A stretch of 64,000 bases of DNA from Candidatus Saganbacteria bacterium (GTDB lineage: Bacteria; Margulisbacteria; WOR-1; O2-12-FULL-45-9): positions 1-64,000 of the forward strand of contig JAFGDE010000005.1 of NCBI GenBank assembly GCA_016932255.1, read 5' to 3'. Each line of letters begins with the position of its first letter. Within the stretch, counting starts at the first letter, position 1. A model generated the notes under the pieces. It did no database searches and was not told the origin of the DNA. It saw nothing but the letters and a program-made list of their open reading frames with translations. The translations under genes and the position numbers were made by a program. Below, piece after piece: positions 33,173-46,232 of the stretch.

Positions 33173-34195
33173 CTAGCTCGCCAGCATAGTGGCGATGCGC
33201 AGGTGTTCCATATCGATCTGCTTCTTGGTCTTGCTGATCTTGTCGATGGGAAAAAGCACCACGCGGTCGGAGATCGCGCCGATCAGGTTGCCGTACAACC
33301 CGTTGACCAGCGATTCGACCGCCACAGCGCCCAGCTTACAGGCCAGCTCCCGGCTTAAAGATGACGGCGTGCCGCCTCTCTGGACATAACCGAGATTGGT
33401 CACGCGCACCTCGATATTAAGCTTGTCCTTAAGCTTGTCAGCGATCTTATAAACATTGCCGCAACCCTCGGCCACGACCAGGATAAAGCTCTCTTTGCCC
33501 CGCTCCTGCCCCGCCCTGATATCCCTGGCGATCTGGTCCAGGTCATAAGGCACTTCAGGGATAAGGATAGCTTCCGCGCCGGCCGACAAACCAACATCCA
33601 GCGCGATAAAACCGTTATGCCGGCCCATAACTTCAACCACAAAGAGCCGTTCGTGGGATGTCGCTGTGTCGCGAATCTTATCGATCGCCTCAAGCGCGGT
33701 GTTGACCGCTGTATCAAAGCCGATAGTGAAATCTGTCCCTGGTATATCATTATCTATAGAGGCCGGGATCACGTTGACCGGCACGCCGAATTCTTTCATA
33801 AAGCGATAAGCGGACTTCATTGAGCCGTCGCCGCCGATCACCACCATGGCGTCGATCTGCCGAAGCCGGAGCTCGTTATAAGCCATTTTGCGGTTCTGCT
33901 TCTCATTAAACTCAGGGGTACGCCTTGTGTGCAGAATGGTCCCGCCTTTATTAATGATGCCGCTTACGGATTTTGGCCCCATTTCCTTGACCAGCCCGTT
34001 GATCAGACCGTACCAGCCTCTTTCAACGCCCCAGACCTTAAGACCATGATAGGTCGCTGTCCTGACCACCGCACGAATGGCTGTGTTCATGCCAGGAGCG
34101 TCGCCGCCGGGCGTTATGACCGCGATTGAACTGATCTTTTTCGCTGATAATCTCTGACTAGCTCCAGTGCGTTTTTTAGTTATTTTCTTTGGCAT
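33173..34195 (-). CDS. pfkA: ATP-type 6-phosphofructokinase
   Basis: Start at ATG 34195 is supported by GGAGGAGAAGG just upstream and gives 340 residues; the longer frame to 34324 is not supported. AVITPGGDAPGMNTAIRAVVR opens the fold. VVIGGDGSMKSAY has Gly after GGD and ASIDNDIPGTD lacks the Lys of PPi enzymes, which is the ATP-dependent pattern. VVEVMGRHNGFIALD is the substrate block and VQRGGTPSS is conserved near the C-terminus. It commits fructose 6-phosphate to glycolysis. The basic N-terminal extension (about 24 residues) before the fold is unusual. Confidence 0.92.
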   Translation of the reverse strand: MPKKITKKRTGASQRLSAKKISSIAVITPGGDAPGMNTAIRAVVRTATYHGLKVWGVERGWYGLINGLVKEMGPKSVSGIINKGGTILHTRRTPEFNEKQNRKMAYNELRLRQIDAMVVIGGDGSMKSAYRFMKEFGVPVNVIPASIDNDIPGTDFTIGFDTAVNTALEAIDKIRDTATSHERLFVVEVMGRHNGFIALDVGLSAGAEAILIPEVPYDLDQIARDIRAGQERGKESFILVVAEGCGNVYKIADKLKDKLNIEVRVTNLGYVQRGGTPSSLSRELACKLGAVAVESLVNGLYGNLIGAISDRVVLFPIDKISKTKKQIDMEHLRIATMLAS

Positions 34196-34341
34196 TTGTT
34201 CACCTTCTCCTCCCGGACCGATTGACTCATATGATAACACAGTAAAATACGCATAAAAAGTTGAAATTTGCTCTTTTGCCGACCGAGAAATAACCAGAGA
34301 CTCAATAAAGCCTTGGCCGATCATGATGAATAGATCACTAC

Positions 34342-34370
34342 TTGCAGGTCATGGCGTAAAAGATTAGAAT
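34342..34370 (+). promoter_or_regulatory. Sigma70-like promoter for pgi
   Basis: TTGCAG (34342-34347), a 17-base spacer and TAGAAT (34365-34370) lie 26 bases ahead of the pgi ATG in the 200-base divergent gap. A ribosome site AAGGAGG follows at about 34384. Confidence 0.5.
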
Positions 34371-34396
34371 TCATCTGGGACTAAGGAGGATCAATC

Positions 34397-37832
<3,436 letters not shown>

Positions 37833-37850
37833 TTAATATTACTAATACCA

Positions 37851-38279
37851 CCCCACACTGAAGTGTGGGGAATTAAACAATATAAAGGTCCTTTTTTTGC
37901 TTGTTAACGTAATCTGTGACCATCTCCAATCTATCTTCAGGTATATTCTTCCAAGCAAATCTTCTTGCCCAGAGATTCTTCACTCTCAGCTGGCATTTTA
38001 GCATATTATATTCTAAAAATATCCTTCTTGCAGTTATCCCTTTAATGTTCTTTACTGCGACAGAAATATCCTGATCATCATTAAGCCCTAATAATATATG
38101 GACATGGACTGGCAATGATCCGCTGGCGACCAATAAGTATCCTTTTTCATCAGCTATTAGCTTAAATAACTGATGTACTCGAAGATCTATTTCATCAATA
38201 AGGATGAATTTCTTAGCTTTCGTCTGAAACCACACATGGTAATATTTCATATTATTATTCCCCACAATTCATTGTGGGG
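37851..38279 (-). mobile_element. IS200/IS605-like element with hairpin ends
   Basis: A single transposase gene is bounded by two 20-base palindromes: CCCCACAC-TGAA-GTGTGGGG at 37851-37870 and CCCCACAA-TTCA-TTGTGGGG at 38260-38279. Subterminal hairpins at both ends with no terminal inverted repeats and no accessory tnpB are the IS200 pattern. The outer cleavage sites lie outside the hairpins, so the real ends may be up to a few tens of bases beyond. The element separates truB from ligA. Confidence 0.8.
37873..38250 (-). CDS. tnpA: IS200/IS605-type Y1 (HUH) transposase TnpA
   Basis: The product has 125 residues from ATG 38250; a GTG in the end hairpin at 38265 would add five residues. The HUH motif is in PVHVHILLGL (about residues 49-58), and the catalytic Tyr is probably that of DYVNKQ near the C-terminus. 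KYYHVWFQTKAKKFILI is the usual first strand. Length is slightly below the ~130-150 of most TnpA. It catalyses single-strand transposition through the flanking hairpins. Both catalytic motifs are intact, so it may be active. Confidence 0.88.
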   Translation of the reverse strand: MKYYHVWFQTKAKKFILIDEIDLRVHQLFKLIADEKGYLLVASGSLPVHVHILLGLNDDQDISVAVKNIKGITARRIFLEYNMLKCQLRVKNLWARRFAWKNIPEDRLEMVTDYVNKQKKDLYIV

Positions 38280-38296
38280 TTATTAGAAAATATTCG

Positions 38297-39034
38297 TTAG
38301 GCGGCCGGGGTAAGGCCTTTAAGAAACCCTTCCACAGGAATGATTATATCAGATAACCGGCCGAGTCCCGCCAGGGTGATGATCGTGTCCATGTTTATGG
38401 ACTGGGTCACATGGAACGGATGGGCATAGGTCCGCATCAGTTTTGACAGGTGCCCGCCGCAGCCCAGATCGTCACCTATGTCCATGGCCAGCTGTCTGAT
38501 ATAAGTGCCTTTGGAACAGCTGACTTCTATGGTCAGTTTTACTTCCTCTGTGTTCTCAAAATTCAGGATATCTATCTTATGGATCTTCACTTTGCGTGGT
38601 TTGCGCTCGACCGTCTTGCCTTGCCTGGCCAGTTTATAAAGACGTTGACCGTTGACCTTGACTGCCGAGTACATGGGCGGAACCTGCTCGATCTCGCCAA
38701 GATACTTCTTCAGCACCTTTTCAATATTATGGATAGATACCTGACTTACATCAAGTAGCCGGACATCCGAAGTCTGAGGTTTGCCGGTCGCGTCACCGGT
38801 ATCGGTCCTGATGCCCAGCGTGATCTCAGCGATATAGCCCTTATCGCCTGACATGAAATGCTCGATATACCTGGTCGCCTGTCGGCCGATGAATACAGGC
38901 AGAACGCCTGTTGCCATAGGATCCAGAGTGCCGGAATGGCCGATCTTCTTGATGCTGGTCAGGCGGCGTAGTTTGGCCACTACATCAAAGGATGTCCAGT
39001 CCTTCGGTTTATTGACAATGATCAGGCCTTCCAT
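38297..39034 (-). CDS. truB: tRNA pseudouridine(55) synthase
   Basis: The 245-residue enzyme makes pseudouridine 55 in tRNA. The catalytic Asp is in KIGHSGTLDPMATGVL, preceded by GLIIVNKPKDWTSFDVV, and the conserved QVPPMYSAVKVNGQRLYKLAR and SCSKGTYIRQLAMDIG are present. The C-terminal PUA domain of long forms is short or absent. It is in the order nusA-infB-rbfA-nrnA-truB, a common translation operon. Confidence 0.96.
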   Translation of the reverse strand: MEGLIIVNKPKDWTSFDVVAKLRRLTSIKKIGHSGTLDPMATGVLPVFIGRQATRYIEHFMSGDKGYIAEITLGIRTDTGDATGKPQTSDVRLLDVSQVSIHNIEKVLKKYLGEIEQVPPMYSAVKVNGQRLYKLARQGKTVERKPRKVKIHKIDILNFENTEEVKLTIEVSCSKGTYIRQLAMDIGDDLGCGGHLSKLMRTYAHPFHVTQSINMDTIITLAGLGRLSDIIIPVEGFLKGLTPAA

Positions 39035-39040
39035 GTGGCC

Positions 39041-39120
39041 GAGAAACCTGCGACTAAACGTCGCGGTTTCTCTTTCTCCTCTCCTTCAAGGAACCGCGAA
39101 GTTCATTCGCAGGTTCCTTG
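39041..39120. repeat. BIME-like pair of inverted bulged hairpins (copy D)
   Basis: The first hairpin (39041-39072) is GAGAAACC-T-GCGAC-TAAAC-GTCGC-GGTTTCTC; the second (39087-39120) is CAAGGAACC-GCGAA-GTTCA-TTCGC-A-GGTTCCTTG. The pair fills the junction between the nrnA-like gene and truB. Confidence 0.85.
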
Positions 39121-39127
39121 AGATCAT

Positions 39128-40105
39128 TTACACCAGATATTGGGAAGCTTTGAGGAACTTGAGGACTTCGGCAATGACCTTCTTCTTAGCGGTCTGGATA
39201 TCATCGCTCAGCACGGCTCCGGCTGCACGGTAATGGCCGCCGCCTTTGAACCTGCGGGCGATATCCGAAACATTGACGCGCGATTTGGAACGCAGATTGA
39301 CCTTGACCTTGCCCTGGTCCTCGCGGAACAGGACCGCGACCTCTACACCGTCGATACTCCTGATCTGATCGACCAGGCCAACCAAGTCCTCTCCTTTGGC
39401 GCCGGCCTTGTCCATCATCGCCTGGGTCACGACGGCCCAGGCAGCCTTGCGGTCAGGCGAGATTTCAAGTGTGGCCAGTGCCTCGGCCATGATCCTGATG
39501 CTGGCAATGCTTTTAGTGTCGTAGATCCTGGTGCTGATCGCGTGGGTATCCACGCCGGCCTTGAGCATGTCTTCGGCCATAATGAAAGTGTCCACGGAAG
39601 TGTTCTCGTAACGGTAATTGCCTGTATCGGTGATCAGTGCGACATAGAGGTTCTCTGCCACAGGTTCCTCGATCTTAATCTTGAAATGTTTGAGCATGCG
39701 GTAGATAAGCTCAGCCGTGGATGAGCTTTGCTGGACATAATTGATATCACCGTATTGCGTGTTATCCGGGTGATGATCGATATTAATGATCATCCTGGCC
39801 AGGCCATCGACCTTGAGCTTGTCTCCCAGTCGTTTGATATCGGACGCATCGACGGCTACCAGCAGATCATAGCGCTTGTTCTGTTCCAGGCGTTGTTTGA
39901 CATTATCAGAACCCGGCAGGAAGCGATATATCTTTGGCACGCCGTCCTGCGAGTAGAGATCGACCTTAATGCCCATGGCGCTCAGGACAAAGGCCATGGC
40001 GTTCATCGAACCGATCGAATCGCCATCCGGGTCCACATGCGATACGATCAGCGCGATCTTAGCGCTTTTTAGCGCTTTTTTTATGGCGTTGAATATCTCT
40101 TTCAT
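39128..40105 (-). CDS. DHH-family phosphoesterase (NrnA-like)
   Basis: The 325-residue protein contains the DHH phosphoesterase motifs SHVDPDGDSIGS, VAVDASD, NIDHHPDNTQYGDINYV and DTGNYRYENTS, and the DHHA1 motif FKGGGHYRAAG near the C-terminus. Members degrade nano-RNA or pAp, or cyclic di-AMP products, in the cytoplasm; the exact substrate cannot be read here. Its start (AAGGAACAG upstream) lies 47 bases inside rbfA, an unusually long overlap, which suggests strict coupling. Confidence 0.92.
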   Translation of the reverse strand: MKEIFNAIKKALKSAKIALIVSHVDPDGDSIGSMNAMAFVLSAMGIKVDLYSQDGVPKIYRFLPGSDNVKQRLEQNKRYDLLVAVDASDIKRLGDKLKVDGLARMIINIDHHPDNTQYGDINYVQQSSSTAELIYRMLKHFKIKIEEPVAENLYVALITDTGNYRYENTSVDTFIMAEDMLKAGVDTHAISTRIYDTKSIASIRIMAEALATLEISPDRKAAWAVVTQAMMDKAGAKGEDLVGLVDQIRSIDGVEVAVLFREDQGKVKVNLRSKSRVNVSDIARRFKGGGHYRAAGAVLSDDIQTAKKKVIAEVLKFLKASQYLV

Positions 40106-40445
40106 TCTGTTCCTTCTCCAGGCGGGACATGATGCTCAGGACCCGGCTGCCTCTCGCCAGAGAATCATCACGAACGAACCGGATCTCCGGCACCACTCTC
40201 ATCTGCAGCATATCGCCAAGCTTGCCGCGGATAAAGCTGGTGGCAGATTCCAGCCCTTTCATGCACTCATTTTTCTGCGCCTCATTTGCCAGGATGCTGA
40301 CCCCGATCCTGGCATTTTCCAGATCAGCTGAAAGATCTACCCCGGTAATGCTGATAAAGCCGATCCTGGGGTCGGAAACATCCTCACGGATGATCCGACT
40401 GACCTCGGACTTGATCAGTGCGGCCACGCGTTCGATCCTGGTCAT
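40059..40445 (-). CDS. rbfA: Ribosome-binding factor A
   Basis: The 128-residue KH-like protein assists maturation of the 16S rRNA 5' end in the 30S subunit. RIERVAALIKSEVSRII, DPRIGFISITGVDLSADL and RVVPEIRFVRDDSL are the family blocks. It overlaps infB by four bases upstream and the nrnA-like gene by 47 bases downstream; the overlap encodes its basic C-terminal tail. Confidence 0.95.
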   Translation of the reverse strand: MTRIERVAALIKSEVSRIIREDVSDPRIGFISITGVDLSADLENARIGVSILANEAQKNECMKGLESATSFIRGKLGDMLQMRVVPEIRFVRDDSLARGSRVLSIMSRLEKEQNERDIQRHKKSAKKR

Positions 40446-42682
40446 CGTTTCCTGGCCTTTTCTCGCACTTCAAAGGCCTCGATCTCATCCCCTTCTTTGA
40501 AATCAGTGAAACCGGGGATGGCCACCCCGCATTCATAGTTCTGCTCAACGACCTTGACATCATCTTTAAAACGCTTGAGCGATTCCAGCCTGCCTTCATG
40601 GACCTTTTCCGGTCCGCGATAGAGCCGGAATTTGGCGCCTCGCACCAGTTTGCCGTCCTTGACAAAACAGCCGGCTATCACGCCGACCTTGGAGAATTTG
40701 AACAGGTTCCTGACCTCGGCATGGCCGATCACGACCTCTTCGTATTCCGGTTCCAGCATACCTTCCATGGCCAGCTTGACGTCATCGATCAATTTATAGA
40801 TGATATCGTATTTCCTGACCTCAACGCCTTCCCTGGCAGCCACATTTTCAGCATTGCCCTCGAACCCTACGTTAAAACCGACCGCGATCGCGTCAGAGGC
40901 TTTGGCCAACATGATGTCAGATTCGGTCACCGGCCCGACAGCTTCATGGATAATGTTCAACTTGATATTGCCTACTGTTAGGCCCTGCAGGGATTTATTG
41001 AGCGCCTCAAGACTGCCGCGTACATCGCCTTTAATGACCAGGTTAAGGGTCCTTTGTTCGCCCTCCTTAACATGCTTGGAAAAATCCTCAAGAGACAGCA
41101 CTTTAGCCCTTGAGGCCCTTGTCTTCTGTTCTGCCCGGCTTTCAGCCAGCTGCCGCGCTTCTTGCTCCGAGGTCATGACCTGCAACGTGTCGCCTGCTGC
41201 CGGCACCTCATTGGCGCCAAGCACTTCAACCGGAGTAGCCGGTCCGGCTTCCTTGAGCCGCTTGCCCGAATCATCGAACAGCGCTTTGACCTTGCCGTAG
41301 GTCGAACCGATCACAAATACGTCCCCGATCCGAAGCGTTCCGTTCTTGACCAGCACATCAGCCACCGGCCCTTTTCCCTTGTCCAGACGCGACTCGATGA
41401 CCACTCCATAGCCAGTGCCGTTGGGATCGGCCTTTAGTTCCTGTACTTCCGCGACCAGCAGGATCATTTCCAGAAGCTCGTCAATGCCCTGCTTCTGTTT
41501 GGCTGAAGTTTGGACGGTCACAGTGCTGCCGCCCCACTCTTCAGGCATCAGATCGTGTTCAGAGAGCTGCTTCTTCACTCTGTCCAGATTAGCTTCAGGT
41601 TTATCAATCTTGTTAATGGCAACAATGATCGGCACGCCGGCTGCTTTAGCATGGTCAATTGCTTCGATCGTCTGAGGCTTGACTCCATCGTCAGCTGCCA
41701 CTACCAGGACCGCCACATCAGTGACCTTAGCCCCGCGGGCACGCAGTGCAGTAAAGGCTTCATGGCCGGGCGTGTCAAGGAATGTGACTTTCTTGCCCTT
41801 GACCTCGACCTGATAAGCACCGATATGCTGAGTAATGCCGCCAGCCTCGCCTTCAGCCACCCTGGTCGAGCGCACCGCATCAAGCAGCTTGGTCTTGCCA
41901 TGGTCAACATGGCCCATGATTGTAACGATTGGCGGTCGGTGTTCCAGCTTGCCTATCTTTACTTCGGGTGCGGCACGAACGGCTTTTTCGCGCTTCTTTA
42001 CCACTACCTGTTTGCCGAGCGCGCCTGCCACTTCTTTGGCCATGTCAATATTGATGCGTTGGTTGATATTGGCCAGAGTGCCGCGCTTCATCAATTCTTT
42101 GATCAGGTCGGAGGCTTTAATGTTAAGCTTTTCTGATAGTTCCTTGACAGATATATTGTCGGTCTCGATCACCGGCCCGCTCGGCTCTTTTTTAGGTTCC
42201 GGCTTCTGGGCTTGCCTGCCGGCAGGCATGTCGCTGGGTTCTGTCGCCGGCGCTTTGGGCGCTGGCCTTGATTTCACAGGCTCTTGTTGAGCAGGCTTCT
42301 GTTCGCCCTTTCTTGTCGCAGTCGTTGTTTCTTTCTTCGTTTCAGGCTCTTTCCTGGCTACTGGTTCCTGGCTACCGGCTACTTCTTTTTTGGGAGCGTT
42401 GATCTCTCGAACGACCTGGGCTGAATCAAGGTCTATCGCAGAACCGGCTGTCTTTGCCTCAACGCCAAGATCTTTGAGCATGACTATAAGATCTTTAGAA
42501 CTTACGCCCAGCTCTTTTGCCAGCGCGCTGACCTTGATGGCCTTGGCCGCTGCTTTTTTCGGCGTCGCTTTTGCCTTCGTCTTTATCGCAGCTTTGGTCT
42601 TTGTTTTTGCTGCGGTCTTGGGCTTAGCCTTTTCCTTGGATAGTGTCTTCTTGGTCTTGGTTGGTGTCTTCTTTGTCGCCAT
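40442..42682 (-). CDS. infB: Translation initiation factor IF-2
   Basis: The 746-residue GTPase brings initiator tRNA to the 30S subunit. The N-terminus is Lys/Ala/Thr-rich (about 1-45), followed by an IF2_N domain ([21 protein letters not shown]) and, after a Pro/Glu/Lys linker, a second IF2_N ([18 protein letters not shown]). The G domain has [16 protein letters not shown] and NKIDK. The linker contains MPAGRQAQ, encoded by a palindrome insertion at 42213-42228. It overlaps rbfA by four bases and follows nusA by 15 bases. Confidence 0.97.
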   Translation of the reverse strand: MATKKTPTKTKKTLSKEKAKPKTAAKTKTKAAIKTKAKATPKKAAAKAIKVSALAKELGVSSKDLIVMLKDLGVEAKTAGSAIDLDSAQVVREINAPKKEVAGSQEPVARKEPETKKETTTATRKGEQKPAQQEPVKSRPAPKAPATEPSDMPAGRQAQKPEPKKEPSGPVIETDNISVKELSEKLNIKASDLIKELMKRGTLANINQRINIDMAKEVAGALGKQVVVKKREKAVRAAPEVKIGKLEHRPPIVTIMGHVDHGKTKLLDAVRSTRVAEGEAGGITQHIGAYQVEVKGKKVTFLDTPGHEAFTALRARGAKVTDVAVLVVAADDGVKPQTIEAIDHAKAAGVPIIVAINKIDKPEANLDRVKKQLSEHDLMPEEWGGSTVTVQTSAKQKQGIDELLEMILLVAEVQELKADPNGTGYGVVIESRLDKGKGPVADVLVKNGTLRIGDVFVIGSTYGKVKALFDDSGKRLKEAGPATPVEVLGANEVPAAGDTLQVMTSEQEARQLAESRAEQKTRASRAKVLSLEDFSKHVKEGEQRTLNLVIKGDVRGSLEALNKSLQGLTVGNIKLNIIHEAVGPVTESDIMLAKASDAIAVGFNVGFEGNAENVAAREGVEVRKYDIIYKLIDDVKLAMEGMLEPEYEEVVIGHAEVRNLFKFSKVGVIAGCFVKDGKLVRGAKFRLYRGPEKVHEGRLESLKRFKDDVKVVEQNYECGVAIPGFTDFKEGDEIEAFEVREKARKR
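42213..42228. repeat. Palindrome inserted in the infB linker
   Basis: TGCCTGCCGGCAGGCA is a perfect 16-base palindrome. It encodes PAGRQA in the disordered N-terminal linker of IF-2 and matches the core found in secA and at 31872. Confidence 0.75.
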
Positions 42683-42697
42683 CAGAACCTCTTCTTT

Positions 42698-43867
42698 CTA
42701 TTCACCTTTTAATTTTGCTACGGCGTCCGCAGGCACGATACTGTTGGCGGCCTTGACATCGTAGCCCAGTTCATTGAGCTTTGCCACGAGTTCCTTGCTC
42801 TTGAGGCCCAGTTCTTTGGCCAGTTCGTGGACCTTCATTTTGGGTTCTGTGCCCTGGGTGCTGGGTTCGGGAGCCTCTTTATTCTTCTTTGCCCTGGGCT
42901 TTGATTTTTCCGCTTCGGCTTCCTTGGCAGCTTCTTCTTCAGAGATTATATCGATCTTCCAGCCGGTCAGTTTGACCGCCAGCCTGACGTTCTGGCCTTC
43001 CTTGCCGATCGCCAGAGAAAGCTCTTTTTCAGGAACTATTACTCTGGCCGACTTTTCTTCATCATTCAGCTCGACCCTGGAAACTTTTGCAGGATTAAGA
43101 GCGTGAGTGATGAAACTTACAGGATCATCGCTCCACTCTATTATATCGACCCGTTCAGGCCCGAGTTCGCGCACGATGTTCTGGATCCTGGCCCCCATAT
43201 GACCGACACACGTACCGACAGCTCCGATTTTCTTGTCCTTGGAGAAGACCGCGACCTTGGTCCGGCGGCCGGGTTCCCTGGCTAAAACCCTGATCTCCAG
43301 TATCCCGTCCTTGAGTTCCGGCACTTCCATCTCGAACAGCTTTTTGATCAGACCCGGATGGGACCGTGAAATGACCACGAACGGACCCTTGGGCGTTTTC
43401 TTGACCTCAACGACATAAAGCTTGACCCGGTCGCGTTCGCGCAGGTTCTCGCCCGGGATCTGCTCGGCCGCGGACAGCACGGTCTCGATCCGGCCCAGGT
43501 TGATGAGGTAGCCGCCATACTCGCGACGCTGAACTATGCCTGTTATGATATCACCTTGTTTCTGGCTGAACTCATCAAAAGCTTCGTTCTTTTCAGCCTC
43601 GCGGATACGCTGGATAATGACCTGTTTAGCGGTCTGGGCCGCCAGGCGGCCGAAATCCTTGGGCGTGGCGTCCTTGCCTTCCCTCAGTATGCTCACCTGG
43701 CCGTCATCTGAGATCGTAACCTCAATATTTTCTTCTTCGTCGCCCTTGAAGCGTTTCTTGGCAGCTGAAAGCAATGATGCTTTGATCGCATCAACCAGTA
43801 CATCCTTATGGATGCCTCTTTCGCGCTGGATCGCCTCAAGCATCTCTTGAAAACGCTCGATCTTCAT
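42698..43867 (-). CDS. nusA: Transcription factor NusA with C-terminal IF2_N-like domain
   Basis: The 389-residue protein has the NusA N-terminal domain (about 1-125), the S1 domain (about 130-195, ending PFVVISRSHPGLIKKLF), and two KH domains (GHMGARIQNIVREL; LAIGKEGQNVRLAVKLTGWKIDI). After an acidic/basic linker (about 310-343), residues 344-389 (VHELAKELGLKSKELVAKLNELGYDVK) closely match the IF2_N domains of the adjacent infB product. This domain is not part of standard NusA and looks borrowed from IF-2. NusA modulates pausing, termination and antitermination. rimP, usually upstream, is absent; groL lies upstream instead. Confidence 0.95.
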   Translation of the reverse strand: MKIERFQEMLEAIQRERGIHKDVLVDAIKASLLSAAKKRFKGDEEENIEVTISDDGQVSILREGKDATPKDFGRLAAQTAKQVIIQRIREAEKNEAFDEFSQKQGDIITGIVQRREYGGYLINLGRIETVLSAAEQIPGENLRERDRVKLYVVEVKKTPKGPFVVISRSHPGLIKKLFEMEVPELKDGILEIRVLAREPGRRTKVAVFSKDKKIGAVGTCVGHMGARIQNIVRELGPERVDIIEWSDDPVSFITHALNPAKVSRVELNDEEKSARVIVPEKELSLAIGKEGQNVRLAVKLTGWKIDIISEEEAAKEAEAEKSKPRAKKNKEAPEPSTQGTEPKMKVHELAKELGLKSKELVAKLNELGYDVKAANSIVPADAVAKLKGE

Positions 43868-43910
43868 TTTTTCCTCCTGATTGACACCAAATTTATCCGT
43901 GCCGAGCCAT

Positions 43911-43943
43911 TAAAAAGCAAAAAGTGGGAGGAATCCCCCACTT
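43911..43943 (-). terminator. Hairpin with T-rich tail ahead of nusA (second terminator or attenuator)
   Basis: On the minus strand AAGTGGG-GGATTCC-TCCCACTT is followed by a TTTTTGCTTTTT-type tract, then 44 bases to the nusA ATG. It may act as a back-up terminator for groL, or as an attenuator in the nusA leader. Confidence 0.55.
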
Positions 43944-43995
43944 GTCTTGCACAAAAATAATAGCACCGGCCTACAATTTTGTCAAGCCTTTCCAT

Positions 43996-44027
43996 AAAAA
44001 AACGGCCCCGGTTTTACCCAGGGCCGT
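43996..44027 (-). terminator. Rho-independent terminator after groL
   Basis: On the minus strand ACGGCCC...GGGCCGT forms a stem with a loop of twelve bases (further partly paired), followed by seven T residues. It lies about 35 bases after the groL stop and is the clearest terminator in the window. Confidence 0.85.
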
Positions 44028-44061
44028 TCTTGTGTTCTGATCAGCTGATACTCTGATCTTC

Positions 44062-45720
<1,659 letters not shown>

Positions 45721-45743
45721 TTAAATTGTCACCTCCCGTGACA

Positions 45744-46037
45744 TTACTTTTTGATCGCCAGAATATCCCTCTCGGACAAGATGATGAACTCTTCGTTATC
45801 GATCTTGACCTCAGTGCCGCCGTACTTGCTGTAGATGATCTTGTCACCGACAGAAACGTCGAGCGGGACCTTTTTACCGTTCTCCAGCACCCTGCCTGTG
45901 CCAACAGCCACCACAGTGCCTTCCTGGGGCTTTTCCTTGGCGCTGTCAGGCAGCACAATGCCTGATTTTGTCTTCTGTTCCTCGGGCGCCGGTTTGACAA
46001 CAACCCTGTCACCGATCGGGGTCAGATTCTTTCCCAT
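45744..46037 (-). CDS. groS: Co-chaperonin GroES
   Basis: The 97-residue lid of GroEL has [22 protein letters not shown] at its start, the mobile loop [16 protein letters not shown], and [25 protein letters not shown] at its end. ATG follows GGGAGGTGA. It is the first gene of the CIRCE-controlled operon. Confidence 0.98.
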   Translation of the reverse strand: MGKNLTPIGDRVVVKPAPEEQKTKSGIVLPDSAKEKPQEGTVVAVGTGRVLENGKKVPLDVSVGDKIIYSKYGGTEVKIDNEEFIILSERDILAIKK

Positions 46038-46066
46038 ACCATTTCACCTCCCTGATAAAATATTAA

Positions 46067-46157
46067 ATGCGGAATTAAGAATGCGGAATGAAGGTCATAT
46101 TATTAATATCGCGAAGCGATACCATCATCCTGCATTCTTAATTCTAAATTCTGCATT
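46067..46157 (-). other. Long imperfect hairpin in the groES 5' leader
   Basis: The arms AATGCGGAATT-AAGAATGCGG (46067-46087) and CTGCATTCTTAATT-CTAAATTCTGCATT (46130-46157) pair over their length with one 7-base gap, and the two base differences could form G-U pairs in RNA. A short inner hairpin ATCGC-GAA-GCGAT lies at 46108-46120. It stands between the CIRCE site and the groES ribosome site; it may be a remnant of a small mobile element or a leader structure. Confidence 0.5.
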
Positions 46158-46160
46158 CTG

Positions 46161-46187
46161 TTAGCACTCGTTCCAGGTGAGTGCTAA
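46161..46187 (-). promoter_or_regulatory. CIRCE operator (HrcA binding site)
   Basis: TTAGCACTC-N9-GAGTGCTAA is an exact match to the CIRCE consensus, upstream of groES-groL. HrcA represses through this site until heat shock. hrcA itself is not in the window. Confidence 0.95.
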
Positions 46188-46188
46188 T

Positions 46189-46218
46189 ATAATAGCATGG
46201 CAAAAAAGATTTTGTCAA
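46189..46218 (-). promoter_or_regulatory. Sigma70-like groES promoter
   Basis: On the minus strand TTGACA (46218-46213), an 18-base spacer and TATTAT (46194-46189) lie directly against the CIRCE site, so that bound HrcA would cover the transcription start. Confidence 0.8.
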
Positions 46219-46232
46219 GAGTTTTTGAGAGC

